A DNA stretch of 64,000 bases from Burkholderiales bacterium (GTDB lineage: Bacteria; Pseudomonadota; Gammaproteobacteria; Burkholderiales; Ga0077523). Position 1 is the first letter of the stretch, and the number at the start of each line of letters is the position of its first letter. The stretch covers positions 1-64,000 of the forward strand of contig JALHMS010000023.1 of NCBI GenBank assembly GCA_022843925.1, written 5' to 3'. The position numbers and the translations under genes were made by a program. This document shows positions 44,454 through 53,288 of this stretch, one piece after another. The notes beneath the pieces are model-generated. The model was not told the origin of the DNA, did not search any database, and saw only the letters and a program-made list of their open reading frames with translations.

Positions 44454-46079
44454 TTACTTGTTCCGGATGACGTCCTTCAGCCACCACCAGCCGTTGTTCG
44501 CCGTCTTCCAGCCCTCGACGTAGCTGTGGTACGCGTTCAACGCGGGGGAGAAGCTGAGCGGCACGCTGTAGCCATCGTGGTAGACGGTGTCCTGCACCTT
44601 CGCGTACATCTCGGCGCGCTTCGCGGGGTCGCCCTCCTTGCGCGCTTCGTCGAGCATCTTGCCGACCTCGTCGTTGCGGTAGTTCGAGAAGAACGACTTC
44701 GAGCTGCCGCGGCCGTCGGCCTGGAGGGTTGCCAGTTCGTCGGTGTCGTTGATGTCGCTCGTGATGTAGCTCACGTACGCCATGTAGTTGCCCTTGCTCG
44801 ACATGTCGAACGCGGTGCCCACGTCGAACTCGACGATCTCGACCTTCATCCCCGCCTCGGTCCAGCCCTGCTGCAGGATGGTGGCGATCTGCTTGGACGG
44901 CGCGTTGCCGGTGTCGACCATCAGCTTGATCGTCTGGCCCTTGTAGCCCGACGCCTTCACGAGTTCCTTCGCCTTCTCGATGTCGTACGGGATCGACTCG
45001 ACGGCGTCGGAGTGGAAGTTCACCTTCGGCATGTAGGAGTTCGGAATCTTCCCGTAGCCGAAGAAGACGACCTTGAGGATCGCCTCGCGGTCGGCTGCGT
45101 AGTTCATGGCAAGGCGCAGCTCCTTCTTGTCGAGCGGCTTTGCCTTGTGGTTCAGGTACACGTAGTCGAGGCGGAAGATCGGCGCCTCTTCGAGCTTCAC
45201 CTCGGGCAGTTCCTTCAGCGACTCGGCCTGGTTGAACGGGACGATCGCGATGGCGTCGAGGTCGCCGTTCTTCAATCCGAGCACGCGGGCGTTGCTGTCC
45301 GCGATGTAGCGCATCTCGACCTTGTCGACATAGGGCAGCGACTGGCCGTCCTGGCCCTTCTCCCAGTAGTCGGGCGTCTTGGCGAGCACCACGCGCGTGC
45401 CGCGGCTGTACTCCTCGACGGTGAATGCGCCCACGCACACCGGCTTCTGACCGAAGGCTTCGGGACCCGCCTCGTACGCCTTCTTGGACACGATCGCCGC
45501 GCCGAAGGCCGACAGCGCCGAGAGCATGGGCGCATAGGGTTGCTTGAGCGTGATCTTGATCGTCGTCGGATCCGGGGCCTCGACGGACTTGACGGGTTCG
45601 AAAAGGAACCCGAGCGGCGCCGCTTCGGCGGAGGCCTTCTTCATCGAGAAGAGCACATCGTCGGTGGTGACCGGATCCCCGTTGCTGAACTTCGTGTCGC
45701 GCAGCTTGAAGGTGTAGACGAGCTTGTCGTCGGAGATCTCCCACGATTCCGCGAGGCCGGGCCGCAGGCCTTCGCCGGTCGCATCGGGCTCGACGAGGGA
45801 GTCGCACACCTGCTCGATCGCGTAGATCGAGCCGTTGTCGCTGGGAATGTACGGGTCGAACGTGGCGGGCTCCTCGGGGCGCGCGAAGATCAGCGTGCCT
45901 CCGCGCTTCGGCCCGGCGGGCACCTCGGCCTTGGCCGGCTCCGCACTGGTCTGGGGCGGCGCCGGCTCCTCCTTCGAGCATCCGGCGAGCGAAACCACGA
46001 ATGTCGCGGCGAGCGCACTGGCGAGAGCGCGGCGCGCCCTGGTCGACATGTCGATGCCAACGTGATCATTCATGGACAT
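44454..46079 (-). CDS. dppA: Peptide ABC transporter substrate-binding lipoprotein (DppA-like)
   Basis: A 541-residue lipoprotein: signal ends SLAGC (lipid Cys), then a family 5 binding protein (GGTLIFARPEEPATFDPY, WEISDDKLVYTFKLRD, YSVPLSFSP). It probably binds di- or oligopeptides; sugars or opines are also transported by this family. Start ATG at 46079 has GGGAGAG upstream. First gene of the operon dppABCDF plus peptidase; the D-serine lyase and RidA genes continue on the same strand. Confidence 0.87.
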   Translation of the reverse strand: MSMNDHVGIDMSTRARRALASALAATFVVSLAGCSKEEPAPPQTSAEPAKAEVPAGPKRGGTLIFARPEEPATFDPYIPSDNGSIYAIEQVCDSLVEPDATGEGLRPGLAESWEISDDKLVYTFKLRDTKFSNGDPVTTDDVLFSMKKASAEAAPLGFLFEPVKSVEAPDPTTIKITLKQPYAPMLSALSAFGAAIVSKKAYEAGPEAFGQKPVCVGAFTVEEYSRGTRVVLAKTPDYWEKGQDGQSLPYVDKVEMRYIADSNARVLGLKNGDLDAIAIVPFNQAESLKELPEVKLEEAPIFRLDYVYLNHKAKPLDKKELRLAMNYAADREAILKVVFFGYGKIPNSYMPKVNFHSDAVESIPYDIEKAKELVKASGYKGQTIKLMVDTGNAPSKQIATILQQGWTEAGMKVEIVEFDVGTAFDMSSKGNYMAYVSYITSDINDTDELATLQADGRGSSKSFFSNYRNDEVGKMLDEARKEGDPAKRAEMYAKVQDTVYHDGYSVPLSFSPALNAYHSYVEGWKTANNGWWWLKDVIRNK

Positions 46080-46250
46080 ATTTTCTCTCCCGGGTGATGT
46101 GATGGTGATCGGTCTCCGCCGGACGAGCCTCCCGGCGGAGACACGAGACGCGGCGGACCTGCATACAGTATCAAGTTGCAGGCCATCGGTAGAGCCCATC
46201 TTCATCCGGATATGCGGGGCGTGTCCATCGGACCACGCCCCGCAGGCCGC

Positions 46251-47033
46251 TCAAACCCCGCGAGTTCTGCGCTTCCCGGCCCAACCCACGACCGCGAGCC
46301 CGAGGGCCATCAGCGCGTAGGTCTCCGGCTCGGGGACAGGCGCCACTTCGAAGCTGATGCGGTAGATCTCGGTGTCGGCCGCGAGCTGGCTGTCGAACAC
46401 GTTCCCGGCAGCCGTCGTCAACCCGTTGAACGCCGCGAACTCCGCGAAGTTGAAGGCCACCACCGAATTCTGGTCCGCACGCAGACCGTTGGTGCCGACG
46501 AACGCCGAAGCCAGGGGATCGAAGACCTCGGAACCCGCATCCCAGACGTCACGGCTGCGCTGCGTGATGCTCGAGATCTGCAGATTCCCGGCGGCGTCGA
46601 AGAGCTGGTACCGCTGCGCGCCATCGTTGCCGATGAAGAAGTCGTTGCTGGGTACGACCATCGACGCGAACGTGAAGTACTGGTTGGTCATGGTATCGAC
46701 GGTGAACGTCATCGACCGTGACATGCCCGGCATCAGTGGCGCGCCGATGGTCCCGATCGTTGCCCCGGGATCCGCAGCGGCGAACGCCGGGAGCCAAGCG
46801 CTTCCGCTGCCGCCCTCGGCGACGGAGATGATCTCGGGTGTGGCGGCCTGACCGATGTCGAACGCGTCGAAGACGCCGCTGTGGAAGCCCAGATGCAGCG
46901 GCGCGAACACGACGCTGTTGGATGGGGCCAGATTGTCGATGGTGACCGTGACCTGCATCTGTGCCGCAGAGGCGGCACCGCTGGCGAACAGGGCGACGGC
47001 AAGGGCCGTCCGTGTGAAGCGGGTGATCGTCAT
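46251..47033 (-). CDS. Spondin-domain PEP-CTERM protein, paralogue 1
   Basis: A 260-residue exported protein: signal peptide (FTRTALAVALFASGAASA), a spondin-N-like domain (FDIGQAATPEIISVAEGG, PSNDFFIGND), and a C-terminal PEP-CTERM signal: VPEPETYA, a hydrophobic helix, then GKRRTR. Exosortase cuts at the motif and anchors such proteins to the outer surface or exopolysaccharide. Start ATG has AGGAGA upstream. It is about 80 percent identical by eye to paralogue 2 and of equal length. No exosortase gene is in the window. Confidence 0.82.
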   Translation of the reverse strand: MTITRFTRTALAVALFASGAASAAQMQVTVTIDNLAPSNSVVFAPLHLGFHSGVFDAFDIGQAATPEIISVAEGGSGSAWLPAFAAADPGATIGTIGAPLMPGMSRSMTFTVDTMTNQYFTFASMVVPSNDFFIGNDGAQRYQLFDAAGNLQISSITQRSRDVWDAGSEVFDPLASAFVGTNGLRADQNSVVAFNFAEFAAFNGLTTAAGNVFDSQLAADTEIYRISFEVAPVPEPETYALMALGLAVVGWAGKRRTRGV

Positions 47034-47209
47034 GGCATGTCTCCTGGAGTTGGCGCTGGCGGGCACGGCGATCCGTGTCCGCACACACCCCATCCTCCGG
47101 AGCCGGGGTCACGCAGTCCTCACGCGAACTTCACGGCCCCGTGAGGACTTCGTGCGCCGCCTCGGTTCGCATGTGCATCCGGTCGCAGACGTCCGTCGTG
47201 GAAGGCATC

Positions 47210-47332
47210 GTGACTAGGCGCTCCCTCGGCCTCGCAGAAGCCGACGAGGCCATCGTCAAGAGGGTGACGCTGCACCTTCGCCCGGCCGGCTTCCAGGTCC
47301 GACGCGAGTGGGAAGCCGGCGACGCGGTACAC
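47210..47332 (+). pseudogene. 5' remnant of a response-regulator gene
   Basis: Begins with GTG and reads TRRSLGLAEADEAIVKRVTLHLRPAGFQVRRE, clearly the first 41 codons of the intact regulator at 48555 (TRSLLLVEDDDAIAEVVTLHLHEAGFQVRRE) with many changes, including loss of the acidic pair. It ends at the duplication junction. Not functional. Confidence 0.8.
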
Positions 47333-47431
47333 GGCGGACCTGCAGGTGGTATCAAGTGGCAGGCCATAGGTAGATCCCGTCTTGATCCGGATGCGCAGGG
47401 CGTGTCGGTCGGGCCACGCCCTGCACGTCGC

Positions 47432-48214
47432 TCAGACCCCGCGGGACTTCCGCTTCCCGGCCCAACCCACGACCGCGAGCCCGAGGGCCATCAGCGCGTA
47501 GGTCTCCGGCTCGGGGACAGGCGCGACCTCGAAGCCGATCCGGTAGATCTCGATCCCGGCCGAGAGCTGGCTGTCGAACACGTATCCGGCTGCCGTCGTC
47601 AACCCGTTGAGCGCCGCCAGTTCGGCGAAGTTGAAGGCCACCACCGAGTTCTGGTCCGCCCGCAGACCGCCGGTGCCGACGAACGCCGAAGCCAGGGGAT
47701 CGAAGATCTCGGAGCCGGCATCCCAGATGTCACGGCTGCGTTGCGTGATGCTCGTGATCTGCAGATTCCCCGCGGCGTCGAAGAGCTCGTAGCGCTGCGG
47801 GCCATCGTTCCCGATGAAGAAGTCGTTGCTCGGAATGACCATCGACGCGAAGGTGAAATAGCGGTTGGCCATGGGATCGACCGTGAAGGTCATCGAGCGC
47901 GTGTTGCCGGGCCGCAGTTGGCCGGCGATGGTGCCGATCGTCGCACCGGGGTCCGCGGCGGCGAACGCCGAAAGCCAGGACATCCCGTTACCACGCTCGG
48001 CAATGGAGATGATCCCGTCCGTCGCCACCTGACCGATGTCGAACGCGTCGAAGACGCCGCTGTGGAAACCCAGATGCGTCGCCGCGAAGGCGACGCCGTT
48101 GGCGTGCGCCAGGTTATCGATGGTGACAGTGACCTGAACCGGCGCGGCAAAGGCGGCACCGCCGGCGAGAAGAGCGGCGGCGAGGGCCGTCCGAGTGAAG
48201 CGGGTGATCGTCAT
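47432..48214 (-). CDS. Spondin-domain PEP-CTERM protein, paralogue 2
   Basis: A 260-residue near-twin of paralogue 1: signal peptide (TALAAALLAGGAAFA), spondin-like domain (FDIGQVATDGIISIAERG, PSNDFFIGND), and PEP-CTERM end VPEPETYALM with GKRKSR. Start ATG has AGGAGA upstream. It is divergent from the two-component system, an arrangement that would let that system control it. Confidence 0.82.
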   Translation of the reverse strand: MTITRFTRTALAAALLAGGAAFAAPVQVTVTIDNLAHANGVAFAATHLGFHSGVFDAFDIGQVATDGIISIAERGNGMSWLSAFAAADPGATIGTIAGQLRPGNTRSMTFTVDPMANRYFTFASMVIPSNDFFIGNDGPQRYELFDAAGNLQITSITQRSRDIWDAGSEIFDPLASAFVGTGGLRADQNSVVAFNFAELAALNGLTTAAGYVFDSQLSAGIEIYRIGFEVAPVPEPETYALMALGLAVVGWAGKRKSRGV

Positions 48215-48343
48215 GGGATGTCTCCTGGAGTCGGGGCTGGCGGGCAGGGCGATCCGTGTCCGCACGGGCGCCATCGTCCGGTTCCGGTATCACGCAGTCC
48301 TCACGCGAACTTCACGGCCCCGTGAAGACTTCGCGGGCCGCCC

Positions 48344-48507
48344 AGGAGCCTGTCGGACTTGGGTGGTCGATAGCGAAACGGCGGGAGAGCGAGGACAGAT
48401 TTCGATGATTTCGACGAACGTATCGGGAATACGTGAGGAGAAAGCGGCGGAATATGGACCGCTCTCCCACCGTTGCAGCCGAATCATCCCAAGTACGACA
48501 GGCTCCT
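48344..48507 (-). mobile_element. 164-bp MITE, copy C
   Basis: Same element as copies A and B, here between paralogue 2 and the response regulator. The duplicate unit 1 gives an empty site: gccgcctcggttcgcatgtg against gccgcc-element-ttggttttcatgtg. Flanks show no clear long target duplication. It ends 47 bases before the regulator start and may affect its promoter. Confidence 0.85.
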
Positions 48508-48554
48508 TGGTTTTCATGTGCATCCGCTCGCCCCGGTCCGCCGTAGAAAGCATC

Positions 48555-49265
48555 GTGAACACACGCTCCCTCCTCCTCGTGGAAGACGACGACGCCATCG
48601 CCGAGGTGGTGACGCTGCATCTGCACGAAGCCGGCTTCCAGGTCCGACGCGAGCGCGACGGCGGCATCGCGATGCGGGTGGTCACGACGGACCGCTTCGA
48701 TCTCGTGCTGCTCGACCTCATGCTGCCGGGAGCGGACGGGCTCGATGTGTGCCGGCAGCTCCGCACGAGACCCGACCACGTGCCGCTCATCATCCTGAGC
48801 GCCCGCGCCACCGAGACGCACCGGGTGCTGGGTCTGGAACTGGGTGCCGACGACTACCTGCCCAAGCCCTTCTCGATGCTCGAACTGGTGGCGCGGGTGC
48901 GTGCGCTGCTGCGGCGTGCGGAGAAGCAGCGCGCCGCCACTGGCACTGCTCCAGCCCTCCGATTCGGTCCTTACGATCTCGACCCCGTGCGGCGCGAGCT
49001 GCGCCGGGCCGGCGAGACCATCCCGCTGACCTTGCGCGAGTTCGACCTGCTCCACTTCCTCGCTCGGCATCCCGGGGAGGTGTTCAGCCGCGGCGCACTG
49101 CTCGATCGTGTCTGGGGCGCGAGCTTCGAGGGCTACGAACATACGGTCAACTCGCACATCAATCGCCTCCGCACGAAGATCGAGGCGGACCCGCAGACGC
49201 CCCGCCTCATCGAGACCGTTTGGGGCGTCGGCTACCGCTTCGATGCGCGACCCGCCACCCAATGA
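48555..49265 (+). CDS. OmpR-family response regulator
   Basis: A 236-residue regulator: receiver domain with acidic pocket EDDD (10-13), phospho-Asp D54 (VLLDLMLPG), Thr/Ser switch in LSARA and K104 (PKPF); C-terminal winged helix (LTLREFDLLHFLARHPG, ETVWGVGYRF). GTG start at 48555 preceded by a weak GAAAG; no better start. It overlaps the kinase gene by four bases. Confidence 0.9.
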   Translation: MNTRSLLLVEDDDAIAEVVTLHLHEAGFQVRRERDGGIAMRVVTTDRFDLVLLDLMLPGADGLDVCRQLRTRPDHVPLIILSARATETHRVLGLELGADDYLPKPFSMLELVARVRALLRRAEKQRAATGTAPALRFGPYDLDPVRRELRRAGETIPLTLREFDLLHFLARHPGEVFSRGALLDRVWGASFEGYEHTVNSHINRLRTKIEADPQTPRLIETVWGVGYRFDARPATQ

Positions 49266-50758
49266 CCGGCTCGTTCTCGCGGCGCATCGTGCTCGCGTTC
49301 GCCTCTCTGCTCCTCGCGTTCGGGCTGCTCGTGGCCTTCCTCGGGCATCGAGTGACCATCCAGCACGAGCAGGAGACCCTGCAACGCCTGTCCCACGGAC
49401 TCGCGCGGCACATCGTCGACCACTGGCCGCAGGTGACGCGGCCGGCGGACGGTGCCATCGATCGTGCGTCGCTCGACGACGTGCTTCACATGCTGATGGT
49501 GGTGAATCCGGCGATCGATCTCTACGTGCTCGACGCCGAGGCGATCGTACGCAACTATCTCGGGGATCCCGGCGCCGTGCGAGATCCCCGCGTCGACATG
49601 GGGGCCATGAACGCGTTTCTTTCGGGTGCACCGCTGCCCTTGCTCGGCTCGGACCCGAAGGCCCCGGGGGTGCCCAAGATCTTCAGCGCAGCCCCGTTTC
49701 CGCGCACGGCGGACGGCCGCACGCCCGGCTATCTCTATGTGGTGCTGAACGGGGAGGCCAGGACGCGCATCGCCGCGGGCATCGGCGCGAATCGGGTCTG
49801 GCAGACGACCCTCCTGATCGGCATCGCCGGGCTCCTGGTCACGCTGAGCATCGGCCTCATGACGTTCCACACCCTGACGCGTCCGCTGCGTCGCGTGGCC
49901 GAACGCATGCACACCTTCGGCCTGGACGACACCGGTACCACCCCGCCGACGCCGGTCGGCGCCGCCTCGCGCGACGAGGTCCGGGCCATCGAGGAGTCGT
50001 TCGAGGCCATGGCGGCGCGCATCAGCGCGCAGGCGCAGGCCCAAGCGGAGCAGCAGGGCGCGCATCGCGAGGTCATCGCCAACGTCGCCCACGACCTGCG
50101 CACGCCGCTCACCGCCCTGCACGGATATCTCGAGACGCTGAGCCGCCGCGACCTCGCGCTGCCGCCCGGCGAACGGCACCGCTACCTCGGCGCCGCACTC
50201 GCCCAGAGCGACAAGGTGCGGCGCCTGACGCAGCAGCTGTTCGAGCTGGCGCGCTTGCAGTCGACCAGCGAGGTGCTGCAGCGCGATCGCTTCCGCCTCG
50301 ATGAACTGGTGCACGACACGGTGCAGAAGTTCGAGCTTTCCGCACACCCCGCCCCGGTCACGCTGACCGGGCCGCCGCCCGGGCCGGTCGAGATGGAGGG
50401 CGATCTGCAACTGATCGACCGCGCTCTCACCAACCTCATCGACAACGCCGTACGCCATGGCCCCGGGGCGCGGCCCGTACGCGTGAGCTTGCTGTCCCGA
50501 GGACGTGGTGCGACCGTCCTCGTGGAGGATTCCGGTCCGGGCCTGCCTGGCGAGATCGCCCGCCGACTCGACCACGGTCAGCCCGTGCGCGAGCCTCCTC
50601 CCGAACGGCCCGGCGGCGGATTCGGTGGCCTGGGGATCGCCATCGCCCAGCGCATCGCGTGGCTGCACGGCGGCAGTCTGCGCACGCTGCCGGCGCCCCG
50701 CGGCGGTACGCGGTTGTGCCTTGCGCTTCCGCTCATTGCGCGAAGGCAGGCTTCGTAG
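49262..50758 (+). CDS. Sensor histidine kinase
   Basis: A 498-residue membrane kinase. Helix 1 near 9-30, a periplasmic sensor of about 150 residues without a recognised domain, helix 2 near 180-203, HAMP segment, then the dimerisation helix with H277 (ANVAHDLRTPL) and a HATPase domain (NLIDNAVRHG as N box, EDSGPGLP as G1, GGGFGGLGIAI as G2). It forms a pair with the OmpR regulator. Adjacent PEP-CTERM genes are plausible targets. Confidence 0.9.
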   Translation: MTGSFSRRIVLAFASLLLAFGLLVAFLGHRVTIQHEQETLQRLSHGLARHIVDHWPQVTRPADGAIDRASLDDVLHMLMVVNPAIDLYVLDAEAIVRNYLGDPGAVRDPRVDMGAMNAFLSGAPLPLLGSDPKAPGVPKIFSAAPFPRTADGRTPGYLYVVLNGEARTRIAAGIGANRVWQTTLLIGIAGLLVTLSIGLMTFHTLTRPLRRVAERMHTFGLDDTGTTPPTPVGAASRDEVRAIEESFEAMAARISAQAQAQAEQQGAHREVIANVAHDLRTPLTALHGYLETLSRRDLALPPGERHRYLGAALAQSDKVRRLTQQLFELARLQSTSEVLQRDRFRLDELVHDTVQKFELSAHPAPVTLTGPPPGPVEMEGDLQLIDRALTNLIDNAVRHGPGARPVRVSLLSRGRGATVLVEDSGPGLPGEIARRLDHGQPVREPPPERPGGGFGGLGIAIAQRIAWLHGGSLRTLPAPRGGTRLCLALPLIARRQAS

Positions 50759-50852
50759 CCGGCCGGCACCGGCGGTGACGTCCAGAACGCAGGCGACGTC
50801 CGGGCGTACGGAAGAAATGGCTTCGGACGCGCGGCACCCGGCGCTGCACAAA

Positions 50853-50881
50853 CAAAAAACCGACCCGCGAAGGGGTCGGTT
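50853..50881 (-). terminator. Rho-independent terminator of the adhesin-E-like gene
   Basis: On the minus strand AACCGACCCcttcgcGGGTCGGTT is followed by a T-run (six A on the + strand at 50854-50859). Classic intrinsic terminator 40 bases after the stop of the gene at 50921. Confidence 0.85.
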
Positions 50882-50920
50882 CGTCGGCGGACGGACTCCG
50901 CCCGGAGGCGGATCGCTATC

Positions 50921-51382
50921 TCAGAGACCGGCCTGCGCGTAGCGGCGGACAAGCTTGCGCGTGGCCGCATCCTGCGAACACACGGAAGCCAGCGCAAGAT
51001 GCTCTTCGGTGGACTTGGGCGACGCGAGCAGGGTGGGGCCGCTGTTGCGATCGGCCCAGACGATCTTGCCGTCACCGAGATTGCCGCTGTAGAGCTCCCA
51101 CCCATCCATACCGACCTTCCGTGCCGCGCAGTCCACCGCGTAGCGCACTTTGGCGGAGCGGTGGGGGTAGAGGCTGCTGCCCGTCTGGGCATCGTCCCCC
51201 AGCGTGACCACCTCGTCGTAGCTGCGCATCACGGTGACTTCGGTCGTGCCCATGACTTCCACGAAGGAGGCACGATCGAGGTAGGCACGGCCATCACCTG
51301 CATTGGGAATCTGAACCCAATCGCTGCTGGCAACAGCGGTCGTGGACAGGAGGGCGAGAGCGAGAGCTGCGAACTTGTGCAT
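50921..51382 (-). CDS. Exported surface-adhesin-E/CNP1-like protein
   Basis: A 153-residue protein with a signal peptide (LALALLSTTAVASS) and a mature part starting DWVQI, with YLDRASF, VDCAARKVG and a C-terminal Cys in ASVCSQ that may pair. This is the small-domain pattern of Haemophilus surface adhesin protein E and many periplasmic betaproteobacterial proteins. Exact role unknown. The promoter region carries a TGTACA box like those before the MerR gene. Confidence 0.7.
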   Translation of the reverse strand: MHKFAALALALLSTTAVASSDWVQIPNAGDGRAYLDRASFVEVMGTTEVTVMRSYDEVVTLGDDAQTGSSLYPHRSAKVRYAVDCAARKVGMDGWELYSGNLGDGKIVWADRNSGPTLLASPKSTEEHLALASVCSQDAATRKLVRRYAQAGL

Positions 51383-51449
51383 GAGTGACTCCGGAAGGTT
51401 GGAAACAATGGGTTGTTTGTTGGCGCACAGCGACTTGGTATGGACGCAA

Positions 51450-51466
51450 TGTACAGACGTATAAAC
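51450..51466. promoter_or_regulatory. Candidate MerR-type TGTACA operator half-site
   Basis: TGTACA at 51450-51455, followed 11 bases on by the weak variant ATAAAC, lies 68 bases upstream of the adhesin-E-like start. The MerR gene promoter has two exact copies with the same 11-base spacing. Operator function is inferred from that match. Confidence 0.45.
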
Positions 51467-51516
51467 ATCATGTCAACACCGCCGTTCAAATATTTTCCGA
51501 AGCGCACAAATCATGT

Positions 51517-52491
51517 CTAGATTATGGAAGGCTTGTCCAGATCGATTCCCTCGAATGCCAGCAGACGCGCCAGGCTGTCCTCGATCATCGAGCGGGCCAC
51601 GCCGGCCGTCTGCTGGAGGTCGCGGTGGATGTGGGCATCGGCGGGGCTGCGACTCTCGCACTCGCCGCTGTACCGCTCGAAGGCCGCGAGGCTACCGATG
51701 AGGTCCGCGAGATGGCGGGGACACTCGCACGCGATGACCGGCGCGCGGGCCACGATCCGGGCGAGTTGCTCCGGATCGAACCGCCTGGGCGGCGCCGGTG
51801 ACGGGCGCCCGCCTCCGGGGCGCGTCACGGCGGTGGCCAGGGCATCCGCGCAGGCGCGGTCCACATCCACTGCACTGACGGGGCCCTTCAGACAGAGCGC
51901 GCCCGCCGCCTCCAGTGCATTGATGGCGCCCCGCGCCCCGAACTCGTACACCACCACCGCTGCCCGCGCACAGGCGCGCAGGAGCGCATCGGCCACCAGA
52001 TCCAGGGTGTCATCGTGCACGGTCGGCAGGTCGATCACCAGCACGTCGGCGGCGTGCTCCGCGGCATCGATGTCCGCCACTGCGCCGACCACGAAGGCGC
52101 TTTCCAGGGTGGATGTCCATGCACCGCTCTCGACCAGACGACTGGCAAGGCCCCGCCCCACCAGGCCGATGCGGCTCGTGCGCCGCGTCACCGGCGGGGC
52201 GGTTTCGCGAGGCGCGACGTGACTCGCCTTGCGCAGCGCCTCGAGCTGGGCATCCCCCAGCGAGGCGACCGAACCGACCGGATGACCGGCGTCGACCAGC
52301 GCCTTCACCAACGTGATGCGCTTGATGTCGTCGGGGGAATAGAGTCGGTTGCGGCCACCGGCGCGGGCGGGCTTCACGAGGGCGTAACGGCGCTCCCAGG
52401 CGCGAAGCGTCTCGGGCGCGATGCCGGTCATCCGGCAGACGACTCCGATCGGGAAACCTGGTTGCGGTGGAAGAAAAACTTCTTGTGACAT
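51517..52491 (-). CDS. MerR-family regulator (CarH/LitR-like architecture, B12 motif absent)
   Basis: A 324-residue regulator. N-terminal MerR winged helix (VCRMTGIAPETLRAWERRY, NRLYSPDDIKRITLV). The middle has a Rossmann-like pattern (IGLVGRGLASRL, ADVLVIDLP, AVVVYEFG) but no Asp-x-His-x-x-Gly cobalamin motif, and the C-terminal helices are unassigned. It resembles light- or stress-responsive LitR/CarH relatives, but probably does not bind B12. ATG at 52491 chosen; an upstream in-frame Met lies within the operator. Autoregulation is likely from the TGTACA boxes just upstream. Confidence 0.77.
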   Translation of the reverse strand: MSQEVFLPPQPGFPIGVVCRMTGIAPETLRAWERRYALVKPARAGGRNRLYSPDDIKRITLVKALVDAGHPVGSVASLGDAQLEALRKASHVAPRETAPPVTRRTSRIGLVGRGLASRLVESGAWTSTLESAFVVGAVADIDAAEHAADVLVIDLPTVHDDTLDLVADALLRACARAAVVVYEFGARGAINALEAAGALCLKGPVSAVDVDRACADALATAVTRPGGGRPSPAPPRRFDPEQLARIVARAPVIACECPRHLADLIGSLAAFERYSGECESRSPADAHIHRDLQQTAGVARSMIEDSLARLLAFEGIDLDKPSII

Positions 52492-52511
52492 GGCATGCAC
52501 TCGCTCTGATA

Positions 52512-52528
52512 TGTACATGGAGTGTACA
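52512..52528. promoter_or_regulatory. Twin TGTACA boxes upstream of the MerR gene
   Basis: TGTACATGGAGTGTACA: two copies of the palindrome TGTACA 11 bases apart, on one face of the helix, 20 bases before the start codon. Boxes of this form are known targets of LitR/CarH-type MerR regulators. Site position fits autorepression. Confidence 0.6.
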
Positions 52529-52680
52529 TTCAAGAGCGCGCCCTGTCGCGAAAGAGTCGCAGCCTGCAACGACCCCGGGGCGAGGTTTCACCTCGATGCC
52601 CGCCATGCGCCGCAGAAGTCCGGCCGATCCCGCCGCCGGAACGCGCATCCCTCGGCGGCCGAGGCGGCCCACGCTTCCTT

Positions 52681-52965
52681 TCAGGGCTTCAGCTCGATCT
52701 CGACGAACACGTACTCGAAGTCGTTGGCGTTGATCACGTCATGGTCGACACCGGCCTTGCGCGTGTACGAGACCCCGGCCTTCAGTTGCACCTCGCGCGT
52801 CCCGGTGGGTTCCACCAGCCGCAATTTGCCGTCCATCATGGGGACCACGACGTAGTCCATCTCGTGACGATGTCGACCGGTCGCGGCGCCGGGTGCGAAG
52901 CGCCATTCGGTCACGCGCACGCGCTCGTTGTCGATCTGCAGGGTCGGGACGGCGGCTTCGGTCAT
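52681..52965 (-). CDS. Small cupin protein
   Basis: A 94-residue cupin with RHRHEMDYVVVPMMDG (metal-binding His residues) and a late DHDVINAND segment. Metal-binding single-domain protein, probably cytoplasmic; function unknown. Start ATG at 52965 has TGGAG upstream; the longer frame is not supported. Confidence 0.77.
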   Translation of the reverse strand: MTEAAVPTLQIDNERVRVTEWRFAPGAATGRHRHEMDYVVVPMMDGKLRLVEPTGTREVQLKAGVSYTRKAGVDHDVINANDFEYVFVEIELKP

Positions 52966-53032
52966 GGCGGACTCCAGTGGGATGGGCCGAGTATAGGAGC
53001 GCTGCGCGCGCGTTGGTCGGGCAACCGTGGGC

Positions 53033-53133
53033 GTCGGGCTGCAGCCCGACCCACGGGAGTTGCTCCGAGCGTCGAGGCATCGCTTCGCTAAGTTGCTCGT
53101 GGGTCGAGCAATAGCTCGACGCGGCGAGGGCAT
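53033..53133. repeat. REP-like palindrome pair
   Basis: Contains cgtcgggctgcagcccgacccacg and cgtgggtcgagcaatagctcgacgcggcg, two palindromes of the same two types that recur at 24.7, 56.1-56.3, 57.5 and 58.5 kb. Located upstream of the cupin gene. Confidence 0.65.
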
Positions 53134-53288
53134 CGATCACCCGTGAAGTCACACCAAGACATGGGTACGGCTGCGACGCGAATCGACGGCCCGATGAACC
53201 GGGTGAACTCCCCGGATGCCCGATGGCAACGAATGAGGGACTCGATCAAGATTGCTGCACGCTGTTGCCCGCCTGCCCCGAGAACACC

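Larger units (their letters stand above)
46152..47332. repeat. Tandem duplication, unit 1 (about 1.18 kb)
   Basis: From ggcggacctgca at 46152 the sequence repeats at 47333 with the same gene order: PEP-CTERM gene (minus), intergenic region, start of an OmpR-type response-regulator gene (plus). Unit 1 ends inside the regulator coding region, so its copy is a 41-codon remnant. The two units differ at scattered positions throughout and are not recent copies. Confidence 0.8.
47333..48677. repeat. Tandem duplication, unit 2, carrying MITE copy C
   Basis: Second copy of the unit described at 46152. It differs by the 164-bp MITE inserted at 48344-48507, absent from the matching place in unit 1 near 47152. 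Its right edge lies inside the intact response-regulator gene. Confidence 0.8.

Noticed and set aside
51517-52491. Cobalamin photoreceptor of CarH type
   Set aside because: No Asp-x-His-x-x-Gly motif or usual B12-binding loop was found in the protein.
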